Assembly (NCBI GenBank): GCA_030704615.1
Contig: CM060733.1
Location: 73,346,001-73,410,000 of the forward strand
Direction of reading: 5' to 3'
Length of the DNA: 64,000 nt
Source of the DNA: Takakia lepidozioides
Lineage: Eukaryota > Streptophyta > Takakiopsida > Takakiales > Takakiaceae
This document shows, piece by piece, positions 44,001 to 55,814 of this stretch. Both the position numbers and the translations under genes were made by a program. Each line of letters opens with the position of its first letter. The first letter of the stretch is position 1. The notes under the pieces were generated by a model. It was not told where the DNA came from, did no database searches, and worked only from the letters and a program-made list of their open reading frames with translations.

Positions 44001-46758
44001 CTGGAAAAATGGCGCCGAATTTCTAGTTCAGGCCAGCCACCCTAGGGACTTAGCCATTTTCGGAGCCCTGATCTGGAAATTCGGCGAAAAATGCAAGGAC
44101 TGAAAGGAAGGCATCGCGTATGTACTTGTACGGAAGGCGCATTGCTGCTTTGTCCGCGTTCGGCTGGTCGGTGAACTCGTGGCTCCGGCGGGCATGTGGT
44201 ATCTCCCGAAAGAATAGTCGGTTTTGTAGTAGAGCACCTCGTCACATAGTCGCGTAGGCTCTCTGCTGCAGGAGAAATCTCCATCTTGAACTGATGTGCT
44301 TGTGTGTCCAGCTGCTCTTGCGCATTCGTCGTCACCTGTGGAGATTCTCCATCAGATCGCATTGCTGAAAAAATACAATGAATCCACCCCTACAAGAGTA
44401 GAAGCGCCAAACGAAGCGTGGGGAAGTACCTGAAACCACCATGTCATGCGGTTCATCCACATGTCGAATGTGGGGTCAGACAGTTTGTCCGGTTTGGGGA
44501 AGCTCCACATGTCCCTTGTACTTTGGGAACCATTCCAGATTTGGAGCCACCGGGTCTGTCCAACCACCCAGCATATTCGTAAGCGCCAAACACCACAAAA
44601 AACGAGTTGTTGCCACCACAATTTGGTTAAGAATGTATCACCTTTTCTGCACCATCCACACAGGATGTGGCTAGACGATGGAGCTTCTCCAATGTCATCG
44701 TGGGCTTCAGAGCGCGGGAGTAGTGCTTCCCCACCTCCACCAGAAAGTCGGCACCAAGGGCGGGATCAGCTATGGCCACGTACTTTATCATCCGCGACTT
44801 GTTTACTTATGCGGGCCCTCACCTCCGCAGCTTGAGATACGATTCGAGTGCCGGGAGGGTTAGATTCTTCTCTCTGACTCCATGTAGGACCTCCGCGCAT
44901 GTGCCAAATCCTGCTGAATTTTCGTCTGTCAAGAATGCGCACATAAGATTAGAGATCCTGCTCAACACTTTTTCTTCTATTGGGGGAGGAGAGACAGATT
45001 AGCTCAACAAAATAGTCAGGAGCTTTACCCGAAATATGTAGTCCACCATGGCATCCATGCTCAGCCTATACCAGGTTCTGTCTGCCTTTGCCTCCGACTT
45101 GCGCAGGAGGTCGGCACTGAGCGAATTGGCAAACTCTTGCACCCCCTGCTTCCCGACATCCTTCACTCGGAAGAGCATATGGGACAAGTTGGTGGCAATG
45201 AAGGCATTCTCAGTCACCCTGCAATGCCACATTTCCATGAAACAATTCTGAAATGGGAATTTACAACAAATATGAGGATTCGCAATGAAATGACTTACAA
45301 TCGGATGGGTCCAAAAAGCAAGAGGCGTTGTAACTTACGAGTTGATGTCCGCCATTGCAGCTTTGAGAAGACTGCGATCTTTGGGCCCGCAACCTTCAGC
45401 ACAACACACTCCACGGCGAAATGCCAATCGAGGTCGTTGGGGTGGGCTTCGGCTATGTGCTCCATCCATGCCAGGAGGCGATGATTGCCGTCCCACACGT
45501 AAAACATCTTTCCGGACAAGTGCTGGAAAAGAGGATCAGTAACAATCGATCTCTCGAACTCCTCATTTCGCCTTTGCCAATGGGGACCCCATTTGTCCAC
45601 CTCATCGGAAGTGTGGGCACGGGAAGCTCCGTGGTCGTTCTCAATGGAAACGTAAAATGCGGCAGACCCCATTCGATATCCATCCCGGAAAGAGAATTTC
45701 AGCTTGTCGATATCGCCTTGGGAGGGCAGGTCTCACCACCTGCAAAGACACCAAGCGGCAAAGGGGGAATTCGAAGCTTGGCCGGGTACACCATGCCCCC
45801 CAGCACCCTGCCAATGTTGCTGTGGGTTGCCTCCAACATCTTGGCAGCGGCCAACTTCATATCCGCCTTGGACATGACGTCTGCTGCAGAAGGGTTCTCC
45901 GGCAGCCCACCAGGACCGCCAAATCCAGCCTGTATGCTGCGGGTTTTGGGGCCTGGGGGATGTCCGGGAGGATGTCATCCTGATCAGAAAGCTCGGTGTC
46001 GTCCTCCTCAACATGGTGAACCACCGGCAAAACCACCTCGAGCACTCTCCCTGTCTCTACTGCCATCTCCCCGCTTCACCTCGAACTTGCACAATCCGTG
46101 CTCTTTGTGGTGTTCTTTCCTCTCCTCCACTCTCCACCGTATGGGTAATTGCGGGGGCTGCTCTTGTCCGCGATGGTGTAACCGGTGTGTTACTTCCTCT
46201 TTGTGGTGTCTTGGAGGGATCCACTGTCTCTGTGCATCCCTCGCTTACATTGGCATCTGTCATTTGGGCACCCCTGGCCTCTTCAGTGGCCTTTTTTCTT
46301 TCCTCCTGGCTAGCCTTCTGTCTCGCCTGTTCTTTTGCCCTCTCTTTTGCCCTCTCACGGGCTTTCTGTTTCTTACTAGGGCTAGCAGCAGGGGAGCCCT
46401 CCAGGGGACCACCTTTGATTGAGGAGGAAGGAACACCCTCGCGCACTGCTCACTCCCCCTCCGCAGCCCGTGACGGCTCTCTCGCCGGGGATTGCATGTG
46501 CTTAGCTTTCTTTTTCTTCTTTGCGTGGGCGGGCCTTACTGCATGTGCATCAACAACCTCCATTGCCGGATCTGCTGTCCTCACGTCCTCACGCCCTTCA
46601 CCTGCCATGCCGCCTGCACCAACCTCCCCAGTGCCTATTCTGTCGTACCCTCGCTGCAGGTCCTCCCGTCCACCAACAAAAGGTTGAAGTTTGCCCTCTC
46701 GCCCCAAGTTGGGCGATTCAAAAATGCGATGAGTTGGAGCGGTCGATGATACCACCTG
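41056..46758 (-). pseudogene. ParB-like / amino DNA methyltransferase-like protein gene of MULE-C
   Basis: Homologous to the MULE-B gene with matching exons. The first coding segment (about 46758-45339, following an acceptor-like GCAG) has a Lys/Arg-rich low-complexity stretch (KKQKARERAKERAK) and then YVWDGNHRLLAWMEHI (about 45500-45460). Exon 2 ends at 45218, and exon 5 borders intron 43347-44125. Exon 6 carries PWYVDLPPG, a Lys-rich linker and DMILLDIPDG (about 42493-42465). The next exon has RSPAFIQTLMETC and RILDLTCGTG (about 41897-41872), and then a FEPDTALHNSEL segment. The C-terminus ends at 41056 after a Ser/acidic tail. An in-frame TGA near 46447 and frame changes near 45750-46020 and 42350-42400 break it. 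The conserved exon order and motifs make it the same gene. Confidence 0.7.
43385..44095. repeat. MULE-C array inside intron 5: AAATTCGGCGCCATTTT boxes
   Basis: Lies wholly within intron 5 (43347-44125) of the leftward gene. Box centres are near 43393, 43447, 43521, 43597, 43667, 43740, 43812, 43877, 43949, 44013 and 44085. Later steps alternate about 72 and 65 bp. Boxes alternate in orientation (TTCGGCGCCATTTT, then AAATGGCGCCGAA), and spacers carry a repeated CCACCCTAGGGACTTAGCCA-like segment, so the true unit is about 137 bp with two boxes. Confidence 0.9.
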
Positions 46759-46774
46759 CGTGCCGGGCTCGTTG

Positions 46775-47425
46775 TCACTCTGTCATTCCAAAATCGTGAG
46801 AACCAACATCGGTGCCAATACCAGCATCGCAACGAGCAGCGCAACACCATAAACAACAATCATGGAACAACAATGAAAACAAAACAAGTTTAGGAAGTAT
46901 GGAGTGCCATGGAACAACAATGAAAACACATCCAACCAATGCCAAAAAATGACATGCTTCCAGCGATGCCAGGATGAAGATGCAAAAACAAAGCGAAACA
47001 ACAAAGCGAAAACGAAAGCGGAAGCGAAAGCGAACAAAGCGAAAGCAGAAGTGGCTTGTCTGAGAGTACTCGGCTTCAGTTGGGTTGTGAGCAAGACACT
47101 GGAATCTCCTGCTGGAGCTTAAGTTTGGCCATGCGAGAGATTGGCCGTCGTCCGTAGTACAAGCTTTCAACTTCCGCCGCGGTCTGGATGTGAGGTCTCT
47201 CTCAGGAGAGCCACGCCCTTCAGGCGGCATAAGTCCCAGCCAAAATGGAAAAAAAGATCTCAGTCTTTTGGGGTACATGCCTCGAATAGAAGTTAATCCA
47301 AGATTAGCATCATTATTAGGGTACGTATCGAGGAAGCCATGTGTCGCCAGCCCAAATAAAAACGGACGGCGGTAGACATTTAATGCCCATCCGCCAGGTA
47401 CGGCGGCGCGCAAAATTTCCGTCAT
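46775..47425. other. MULE-C spacer with GCGAAA simple repeat
   Basis: An AGCGAAA-type simple repeat lies near 46990-47045. The leftward ORF over it (FRFRFRFRF) is an artefact. A possible upstream exon of the leftward gene may be hidden here. Confidence 0.4.
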
Positions 47426-47449
47426 GCAGGTAATTCGGAGAGCAGCAGG

Positions 47450-47985
47450 ATGGAAATCCGGCGCCGAATTTCCATCCTGTCAGGTAGGGCGTCGTGCGAA
47501 ATTTCCGCCACGCAGGTAATTCGGAGCCGGATGGATGGAAATCCGGCGCCGGATTTCCATCCTGCCAGGTAGGCGGGCGCGCGAAATTTCCGCCACGCAG
47601 GTAATTCGGGCCGGATGGATGGAAATCCGGCGCCGGATTCCTCCTGCCAGGTAGGCGGCGCGCGAAATTTCCGCACGCAGGTAATTCGGAGCCGGATGGA
47701 TGGAAATCCGGCGTCGGATTTCCATCCTGCCAGGTAGGGCGGCGCGCGAAATTTCCGCCACGCAGGTAATTCGGAGCCGGATGGATGGAAATCCGGCGCC
47801 GGATTTCCATCCGCCAGGTTGGTCGGAGAGTGGATGGATGGAAATTCGACGCCGAATTTCCATCCGGCAGGTAGGGCGGCGGCGGGCGCGCAAAATTTGC
47901 GTCATGCAGGTAATTCGAAGCGGATCAGATGGAAATTCGGCGCCGAATTTCCATTCGCAGGTAAGTCGAAGCGCCGAATTAACCT
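47450..47985. repeat. MULE-C intergenic array 1: GAAATCCGGCGCCGGATTTC boxes, about 84-bp steps
   Basis: Centres near 47462, 47547, 47631, 47712, 47797, 47850, 47941 and 47972; main step 81-85 bp, about eight helical turns. Spacers share AAATTTCCGCCACGCAGGTA. The last two boxes switch to the GAAATTCGGCGCCGAATTTC form. Confidence 0.92.
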
Positions 47986-48129
47986 TCCTGCAGGTAATTC
48001 CGAGCGTGGCCGCTTGGTTTTTCGGAGAAAAACAAAGTAAACTGTCGTTTGTGGTGAAGTTGAGTCACTTTTAGACACGTTTTTCATGGAATCCTTGACT
48101 GCTAGAGGGAAATCCGAACGGCCTCGGAC

Positions 48130-48950
48130 GGAAATTTGGCGCCGTTTTTCCATCTTGTTCGGTTTTTATATCGTCCAGTATTGGGCCTCACCACCCGACC
48201 GGACTTCCTTTGAGGGGGCCCGGATGGAAATTCGGCGGCGCGAATTTCCACGGGGGATGGTCTCTATCGGACCGGTGCCGGCCTCTACGCCCGAGGCGAC
48301 TTCGTCCGGGCGTCACCTGTGGATATTCGGCTTGCCGAATTTCGTCCGGGGGTTGAGGGGGTTGAAAGTGACGGCCAGGTGCCGGCCTCTCCCCCTCCCC
48401 GACTGCATCGGAACGGCCCAGGGATGGAAATTCGGCGCCGTTTTCCCATCTGGGGAGGGTTTTTATGTCGGCCAAGTTTTCGCGGCCTGCCCCCCCAACA
48501 TGACTTCGTTTGGGGGGGGCCCGGATGGAAATTCGGCGCCGGAATCTCCATCTGGGGGGTGCTCTCTGTCCAACACGCGCCGGCCTCTACGCCCGAGGCG
48601 ACTTCATCCGGGCTTCCACTGTTGGATATTCGGTTGCCGAATTTCCGTCCGGGGGTACCGGTTGTAATTGTGAGGGCCACTGTGGCGGCCTTCCCCCGAA
48701 GCCGACGAGCATCGAACGGCCTCGGATGCGGAAAATTTCGGCACGCCGTGGTTTTCCATCCGGGGAGGTTTTTTATGTCGGCTAGTTTCGGCTCCTCCTG
48801 ACCCCCCGACACGACTTCCTTGGGGGGGGATCGAATGGAAAGTCGGCGTGGATTTCCATCCGGGGGTTGTTCTCTGTAGGACAGGTTCCGACTCTCTGCC
48901 CGAGGCCAACTTCATAAACGTGGCGCCCTGGGATATCGGGTGCTGGAATT
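48130..48950. repeat. MULE-C intergenic array 2: GAAATTCGGCGCCG boxes, about 100-bp steps
   Basis: Degraded boxes have centres near 48140, 48238, 48332, 48436, 48537, 48634, 48742, 48847 and 48942, about 94-107 bp apart. Spacers share GCCGGCCTCTACGCCCGAGG. It lies between the two divergent genes, just upstream of the transposase. Confidence 0.8.
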
Positions 48951-49253
48951 TTCATGAGGTAGTAATGGACGGCACGGTGCCGGCGTTCTCCCCTTCAGCC
49001 GACATCATCCGGCCGGCCCCCCACTTTTTGACTGCATACCGTTGGCAGTATTGCGCAAAAAAACCAGGGGCCGCATTCTGAGACAACGGTTCATTAACAC
49101 TCTGACTGGGATTTTTGAGATAGGTGGCTCCCTGATTGGATCAGGCTTCGTCGCTCGGACAAATCGGCACCGCATTCCTTCCCATCGCTGCATCCCCTTC
49201 TACCAGGGAGCTTGCCCGCACGCCATCCTGGGAGTCTTGTGTGCACATCTCCC

Positions 49254-52200
49254 ATGGCGGAAAACCTGAGCGCTACAGTGTACTGCCCTCCTCATCGAGC
49301 ATAGAGCTTCATTTCCGTGCAGAGGGGACATCTGCCGGGTGATGAGAAATATCTGTGCGTTCGATACCACCTGAAACCGGGGTCGTTTTTTTGGAGGAGG
49401 AGGAAGGAAGGACTCAAACGGCTTGTTGTCGAGAGTATTGTTGTGCTCCACGATGATTTCGGCGATGGCATGGAATGGCGAGTTCCACCATCAGACAACG
49501 TCATATACAGGGTTGTTGGGGACTTCATTTGCCTGCCAAATGCACCTTCTATCCTGGCGCCTTCCACGAAACAATCCGCGAATCAGAGAGTGGCTACCTC
49601 AAAGAGAGAAGTCCGCAACGAAGTAAATCCAGAGCCGAACCCATCCATGAAGACGAGCGAGAACCGGGTTGTTCACAACCTGTCCGACTCAGACGAGGTC
49701 ATGGAAGTTCCGAGGTCGTCCTGGAGATCAGGCAAGTCCTCAATGGACGTCAGTGGACGAGGGAGTCATATTCCCAGCACGAGCACCGCAGTTCGATCTA
49801 TTCTTGAAATTTTGCGAGGGCTTCACATGGAGGGACACCGCTCGGAGCTGGCCGGGCTGGTCTACAGCAAGTTCGCAATTAAATCGGTTACATGCCTTCC
49901 CGCGACGTCGACGGTAATATCTTCTTTGAGTTCCCTCCTCAGACGGACTACTTGAGGGCGTCCGGAATGTTGACAGATATGGATAGAAAACATGATGGTC
50001 GTCCTTGGTGCGTCACCAAAACCACCAGCATGAAGATGCTCGATGGTGTGCGGGTGTGCACTACGTTGTTTGTGCGGGCGCGTTGCGGTGTTTCTCCCCA
50101 ACTTGCTTCCATTTTAAATCCAGAGGTCACAGGAACGAGACCGATTGGACAGGCACAGCTCATCAACCATTTCGAGCTCAGGAGAAGGTTCCGAACTCCA
50201 CATTTAAGTGTGCGCATTGCAAAGAACCACCACTGCATGTCTGTTTGTAATGCCAAGCAGTTCTATGTGTTGCACCGTTTCCCTGACCTCACCCGAGCTT
50301 GCATACACGTTGGTTCCCATTGTCACAAATTGGCAAGGGGGAACTTGCGGGAGGCTGCCCACGAGGCAGAGCAGCTCGTTCAGGAGGAGGTTAAGTTGAG
50401 ACCGGGTGCCAAACCAAACAGATACAGCTCCAAGCCGCCCATAAGATGGCCTTGGCCCAGAATTATGTCGGAAGACGGCTCGATAGAGTTCCTCTCGATG
50501 AGAAGGAAATGGAGGCATTGCTGGAGTCGGTGTCCCACGTATGTTCACCGAATGTCCGAAACCACATTGTCTCATGCAAACAGAAAATTGGGCGTGGCTC
50601 GGATATGCACTCCATTCTGGAGGTGAAGCAACGATGTGTGGATATGACTACATTCATGGAAGTAGGTTTTCCAGGACAAGGGACTGAGGCAGATCGTTGT
50701 TTCGTATTCAAAATGTCCACGTGTGGACCTGGCAGCGGCGGCGTCGAACTGGTCGACAGGATGACGAGTGGGGACTTGTCAAACAGTTGGGTCATGTTCG
50801 ACCATATCAAGCGAATTACAAATCACCAGTGGGTGACAATGGGGTGCACATGTCTACGACACCCACTGCAGGATGCTAATGACAATTGCTATTTGTGAGA
50901 TGAAAGGAGAGGACACACAATCGGAGATGCTTCTTTGGCAGGGAATAAAAACGAACAGATGGCCAAGGCGGGATTGCCCCCTCCCAATTTCCGTGGTTTC
51001 ATGGCGGACAACGCACAAGCAAATTGGGCTGCCATCCGAAGGGTGTACGGGCAAGACCCCAATGTTCCCATGGAAGGCAAGGAGAGATCTTGTGGGTTCC
51101 ATTTTCTGCAGAGCCTTTCGCAGTACACAACCAGGCTCGTGGCGCCAGATTTCAGAGAGGAGCACCGTTCCATGTGTCTTGCGTGGAAGCGCGCTCCCAC
51201 CTTGGATGATGCAGAGACACAATTTGCATGTATACGGGCTTGGTGGACATCGTCAGGTGCTGTAAGGAAATCAGACGAGGGAGCAATGGTCAGTTGGCTA
51301 GCATGGTGCATTATCGTTTCCTTCAGTTCGGCGACTATATGCGGGAGGTGAGGTTTACACGAATTCGCGTCCCGTTGAATATTATTCCCTGGCATTATTT
51401 GTAACTTGCTTGTAACCTGAACATGTGCTTGTGCAGGAAATGTGTCTCGACTCTGACCACGACATGCCCACGACAAACATGGCCGAATCAGTGCATTCTT
51501 CCTGGCGTGCCTCTTCTGCGGCGCATCTGGTGGACATTCTCACTGCCACAACGGAGGACATTGTGAGGTCAATTATGCAGCAATGCAGGTACAACGAGTT
51601 CTTGAAAGGGAAACAGTGGGGCTTGGGGCCGGACAGGCAGGAAATGCTGATGTGGATTGCCTCCAGATCGAAGAATCCTCCAAAGTGGGGGCGGCCGAGC
51701 GAGAGGGCCTTCGGGACAAGCCATTGCTTCGAAGAGGCAACATTTGGAAGGAGATGTTCATACCCGTCCAATGAGAACGAAGACTTGACGAGGCACCTGG
51801 CGGGGAAGATGATTCATGGCGAGCTGACAAGAATATTCGCACGCTCCCTCGTGGTCCCGTGATGTTGCCCGAGGAGGTCTCGTCGAGCACCGCAAGTCCT
51901 GCACGTTCAAGATCGTCATCTCCTTTGAGCACAGGGCACGTGCCCGAGGAACAGAACAAGCCATCTGTGGTAACGCAACAACATACCCATTGTGGAGACA
52001 GAGAGTTGTCGGAGTCACAGTGGAGAATTGCAAGGACATTGCGGGCATTTCGAGGGAAGTGCTGCGCCATTCGGGTGGATACGAGAGCACGCTGTGGTGA
52101 GATGATTCGGAGGAACCCACACGGTGCTGTACCTGCACCTTGTTTCAGCGGCAGATTTTTTACTCCCACATTTGCTCACGCCACACAACGCAGACATTTT

Positions 52201-52848
52201 GGTTCTGTAGGCACGACATAATGACCTGTGTATTTGGCAAGCCCAAGTACGGATTCAGGGAATGCCGGAGCCTCCGGGCGTCTGGCCTGTTGCACCGGGT
52301 TGCAGCTCTCTCATAATGAGGCGGATGCTCTTTTTGCAAGCAGGATTTCGAATGGTGCAACGCACAGATGTCCCGGCCCCCGCATTTCCAGTTCCTCAGA
52401 CCCAGCCATTGCAAACTGCTCTCCAGTAGAGACGGATTGGACAATTCTGCACATCCCACAATGCGATTCGGAAGAGTGAAGAGACGACACCCTCCAACAA
52501 GTGAATGGGACTCGGATTGCCAATGCTCCTGGGATGCTTGCACTATTCAGAGCTCCGGGACGTACCTCCACCCGCCTTGGGCGTGTTTATCGGATGGCAA
52601 CGGGCCGGCTCGGCTGTACGCACGATGTATACCACAATTACGATTGGAGTGGAGCCGACTTGCAATTGTACGGACTTCTCGTTTGTGATGGAAGCAAAGA
52701 AGGGTTCAAAGTATTATCCGTGCAAGCATCTGTCTTACATTTACCTGAAGGTTGAGGATGAACGTGACTATTGAGACTTTATTCATGTACCGGCTTGAGC
52801 GTGAACGAGCTGCACAAACTCCTCCTTAGGGATTCCAGAAATCATTGA
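49254..52848 (+). pseudogene. MULE-C transposase, several frameshifts
   Basis: The start ATG at 49254 (MAENLSATVYCPP) aligns with the MULE-A start, but an in-frame TAG follows at 49302. The shared N-terminal YLCVRYHLKPGSFF, Cys/His block (HDGRPWCVTK, FKCAHC, ACIHVGSHCHKLA), FMADNAQANW core, intron at 51348-51436, TNMAESVHSSW and SWIM finger (CNC...YPCKH, about 52660-52730) are all present. Indels near 50060, 50840, 50950, 51700, 52250 and 52770 break the frame. The homologous C-terminus reaches TGA at 52846-52848. Confidence 0.82.
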
Positions 52849-52974
52849 TGGGGCAAAGGGAATCCTCCATATGGATATTTCAATTGCATTTTCATGTATC
52901 AGACTTTTTTTTTCAGATTTGGGCCGAAAACTGGCTAAGTCCCAACATGCACTGGTACCTCGGCCTGTTCTCTG

Positions 52975-53290
52975 GGGAAAGGCGCCGAATTTCCCTATTT
53001 TGGGCCGAAAATTGGCTAAGTCCAAACATGCTCGGGAACGATGTCTGGAAAATGGCGCCAAATTTCCAGTTACATGGCCCAGAACTGCCCAACATCTGTG
53101 CATCCCCGGCAACCATGTACCATTCGGCGCCACATTTCCAAATTTTGGGCTTACACACCTGTCATGAGGGGACCTATAGCCGCGGAATTCGGCACCATTT
53201 TTTGCCAGAGAGACCTATTACCGCAAAATACGTCGCGATTCTTTCCGGTTACGGACCCTATTACCGCGAAATTCGGCGCCATTTTTGCAC
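52975..53290. repeat. MULE-C right subterminal palindrome array
   Basis: Boxes of the TTCGGCGCCATTTT type, in both orientations, have centres near 52983, 53056, 53128, 53193 and 53277 (steps 73, 72, 65 and 84 bp). They match the intron-5 boxes rather than the intergenic ones. Confidence 0.85.
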
Positions 53291-53444
53291 ATGTCGCGGG
53301 AATTGGCAGAGCGGAAGACAAAATATCATGAGCACAACTCTCAAAACTACAATTTCCCCTTCAAGGTGCCGAATAATATATTTGTTTTTTCTGACACATT
53401 TCATTAAATTAATGTTTTATAATGTTTTTTATTTTCAAAATTTG

Positions 53445-53516
53445 TACTTCTGCTCATGAAAACCGATTGTCTTGCTACTCCGCTCATGCCGCTCATGCTC
53501 ATGAAATAGCTAACCT
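53445..53516 (+). repeat. MULE-C right terminal repeat with CATGAGC copies
   Basis: Four GCTCATG copies lead into the terminal inverted repeat at 53516. The second CCTGAGGAG follows at 53517-53525. Confidence 0.8.
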
Positions 53517-53525
53517 CCTGAGGAG

Positions 53526-54723
53526 CAGCTGATGGCTACTTAATTACATGCCATGACTCTAATTTTTCAGTCTTCTTCGCAGGGGGTGCAGGAGATGCTA
53601 GTGGTAGAAGGGCCAGTGGTACCAATACCACAGCACGTGCCTGTGCAGGTAGCTGACCCTGGTGCTACTACAGCCAAACCACAGCCTGAGGTATGGGGGG
53701 ATGCTGCTTTTAACCCACCTAGGACGAGTTCCTGCTGCACGGGAGTACAGTCCGGCTATGATTATGCCCTTCAACCAAATTCCCATTGTGCTGGATTTGG
53801 CTTGGAAGGAAATTAGTCCTCCGCAGTCATTGGCACATTACTACCAGATCATGCGCATTTGGTTGCCAGTGGCAACTCGGACTAAGGTTCTTCCGAACAA
53901 TCGACCCATTGAGGATCATCACTTTGCAAGGTACTGGTCTGAGGCAAGTACCATGCTGAAGGAATTAATTGTCTTCCAGGTTGTACATGGGTACATCTAT
54001 ACCAAGACCAAGGAGGTATCTAGTATTGCATGGGCTGTGGATTATACTATGCTGTTTGTTTTATGGCACGATATCACATTGAGCAGCAGAAGATGCAATC
54101 ACGATTTCTGAGTTATTCCAGTGGGGATCATTGGGTCTTACATTCAGTGCCACCTCATATGTACCTGTATGATGCAAAAGTTATGATGCAGAAGGATTCC
54201 CAACTTCGTTCATGGTTTAATTTCGGCTTGGAACAATTTGGCAACAGAGAAATTCGGCCCTGAGGATATTTTCTTTAAGGGACATGAAGCCTGGAAATAC
54301 TTACACTGTTCCAAAGTCATTGGCACACCTCTCACCTATACGGCTAAGGAGTTCAAGGCGTTCACTAATTTTGCTTGCAAGCGCTTACAGCAAGTCGTAC
54401 AGTTTAAACTTCCAGACATGGTGGGCCCACATTGTATGTCACGCAGGATTCCCGAGAAGCCACTTAAAGTTCGGCCATTAAAACACCTAATGGGGGACGA
54501 GGATTTTGATACTACTGTTTCTTTAGAGGACTCTTTTGACATGGCAGAGGACTATGCACTTCAGATGGCAGAGAAGAAACGACGGGGATCTCCTATGCCT
54601 GAGAGGTTACCTCGTTATCAGCCAAAGGAGGGTCAGACATTTCCAGGTAGTGCTCAAGCATCTCCATTAGCCAGTGACAGGACTCGGGCTCGCACACGGA
54701 GTCCTTCACGAGACTCTCACTGA
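53526..54723 (+). pseudogene. R2 additional 3' coding region, part 2 (unknown)
   Basis: Continues the R2 accessory region after MULE-C. ORFs 53662-54111 and 54238-54723 include a Trp/Tyr-rich segment (LAHYYQIMRIWLPVATRTKV) and a basic Ser/Arg-rich C-terminus ending TRARTRSPSRDSH. No domain or membrane segment was recognised, so an envelope role is unsupported. Confidence 0.55.
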
Positions 54724-54789
54724 CAGAAGGGTGCTCGCTCACAAAGGTTTGTTGATCCCAAACAGTAAACCGTGAGGACACGGCTTTTT

Positions 54790-54806
54790 GAGAGGGGGAG
54801 GGGTAA
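54790..54806 (+). other. R2 polypurine tract
   Basis: GAGAGGGGGAGGGGTAA directly before the 3' LTR fits the plus-strand primer site. Confidence 0.8.
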
Positions 54807-55809
54807 TGTTAGAGGGCTGCTTGGGACTTAGACGCTTTTACGGGTTCTGTGGGGTACCCTTAATTTTTGCGCAGACCGAGATCAACAGGAGCCTTAGGGG
54901 TGGCAGGAGCAGGCTTTAGGAGGGTTAGACAGCTCGTCATAGTCTATCACAGCTTCGCACAGCCAGTCACAGCCCGACATAGCTTTACACAGCCCGTCAC
55001 AGTCTATCACAGCCAGACACAGTCTGACACAGCCCGACACAGCTTTACACAGCCCGTCATAGTCTATCACAGCCAGACACAGTCTGACACAGCCCGACAC
55101 AGCTTCGCACAGCCAGTCACAGCCCGACACAGCTTTACACAGCCAGTCACAGCTTGGCACAGCTCGACACAGCCTGTCACGGTACATGGGGAACAGTTAT
55201 CATTGACAAGGAACGACTGTGTGGGAACGACATCTGCAGAGGGAACGTGTTACTTCAGGGGTGACGGTTAGTTAGGTAGGTGGTTAGAACAGCTTGCGGG
55301 TAGATTAGGCAGAGCGGCAACAGGAAGGGTATCACTTCTTGAGGAGGGCGACTTGTTCAGGAGAGGAGGAGACGTAACGGAGAGCGGAAACAGTGAAGAG
55401 GAGATGATGACTTGATTGAGGCTTAATTCATGCAAGCTGTAAAATTATACAGTAGGGTAGATTAGAGACACCATGGCATAGGCATGATACATGATTAATC
55501 TTAATCCGGTACTGAATCAATACAAACATACTGTGTAGAGAGACACGAGAGAAGCTGTGGAATGAATGCATGATTAATTGGAACTTAGTAGATACTGAAG
55601 CAATGTGATGCTTCAGTATACACGGTAAGGAAAATTGATAACATGAAGGCAAGAAGGGAATACAAATAGGAAGCACAACCATGATTCACTAGCTGCAGGT
55701 CATGACTGATTGTTCTGAGCGGGCTGAGTGCTTAGAGATATCCAACTCTTCTATCTTGGAGTTTCCACCTCGGATAGCGAAGGGATGGGTGAGTAAAAGC
55801 CGCTCGACA
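54807..55809 (+). repeat. R2 3' LTR (1003 bp)
   Basis: TGTTAGAGGGC...CTCGACA, matching the 5' LTR. Its CACAG 10-bp repeats lie at about 54938-55180. It is followed by the second GCCGC (55810-55814). Confidence 0.92.
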
Positions 55810-55814
55810 GCCGC

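Larger units (their letters stand above)
40815..53516 (+). mobile_element. MULE-C: complete 12.7-kb Mutator-like element inside R2
   Basis: Left terminus GGGGGCTGCTATTTCATGAG; right terminus (reverse complement) AGGTTAGCTATTTCATGAGC; perfect 9-bp flanking duplication. It holds the leftward ParB/methyltransferase-like gene (41056-46758), intron and intergenic palindrome arrays, the transposase pseudogene (49254-52848) and a right array. The layout is the same as MULE-B, but the sequence is strongly diverged and the boxes differ. Confidence 0.92.
30666..55809 (+). mobile_element. R2: Ty3/Gypsy LTR retrotransposon with extra 3' ORFs, interrupted by MULE-C
   Basis: LTRs at 30666-31656 and 54807-55809, GCCGC target duplications, gag, protease, reverse transcriptase, RNase H and integrase in Gypsy order, a purine tract before the 3' LTR, and a long additional coding region between integrase and 3' LTR. 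Without MULE-C and one target copy it is about 12.4 kb. Coding parts carry frameshifts. Confidence 0.93.

Noticed and set aside
46775-47094. ORF with FRFRFRFRF stretch as a membrane or adhesive protein
   Set aside because: It reads through a GCGAAA simple repeat; no support from other elements.
47316-47905. ORFs of MEIRRRISIHP repeats
   Set aside because: Translations of the CCGG-type palindrome array of MULE-C.
53526-54723. Envelope-like ORF of R2
   Set aside because: No signal peptide, transmembrane segment or glycoprotein features were seen.
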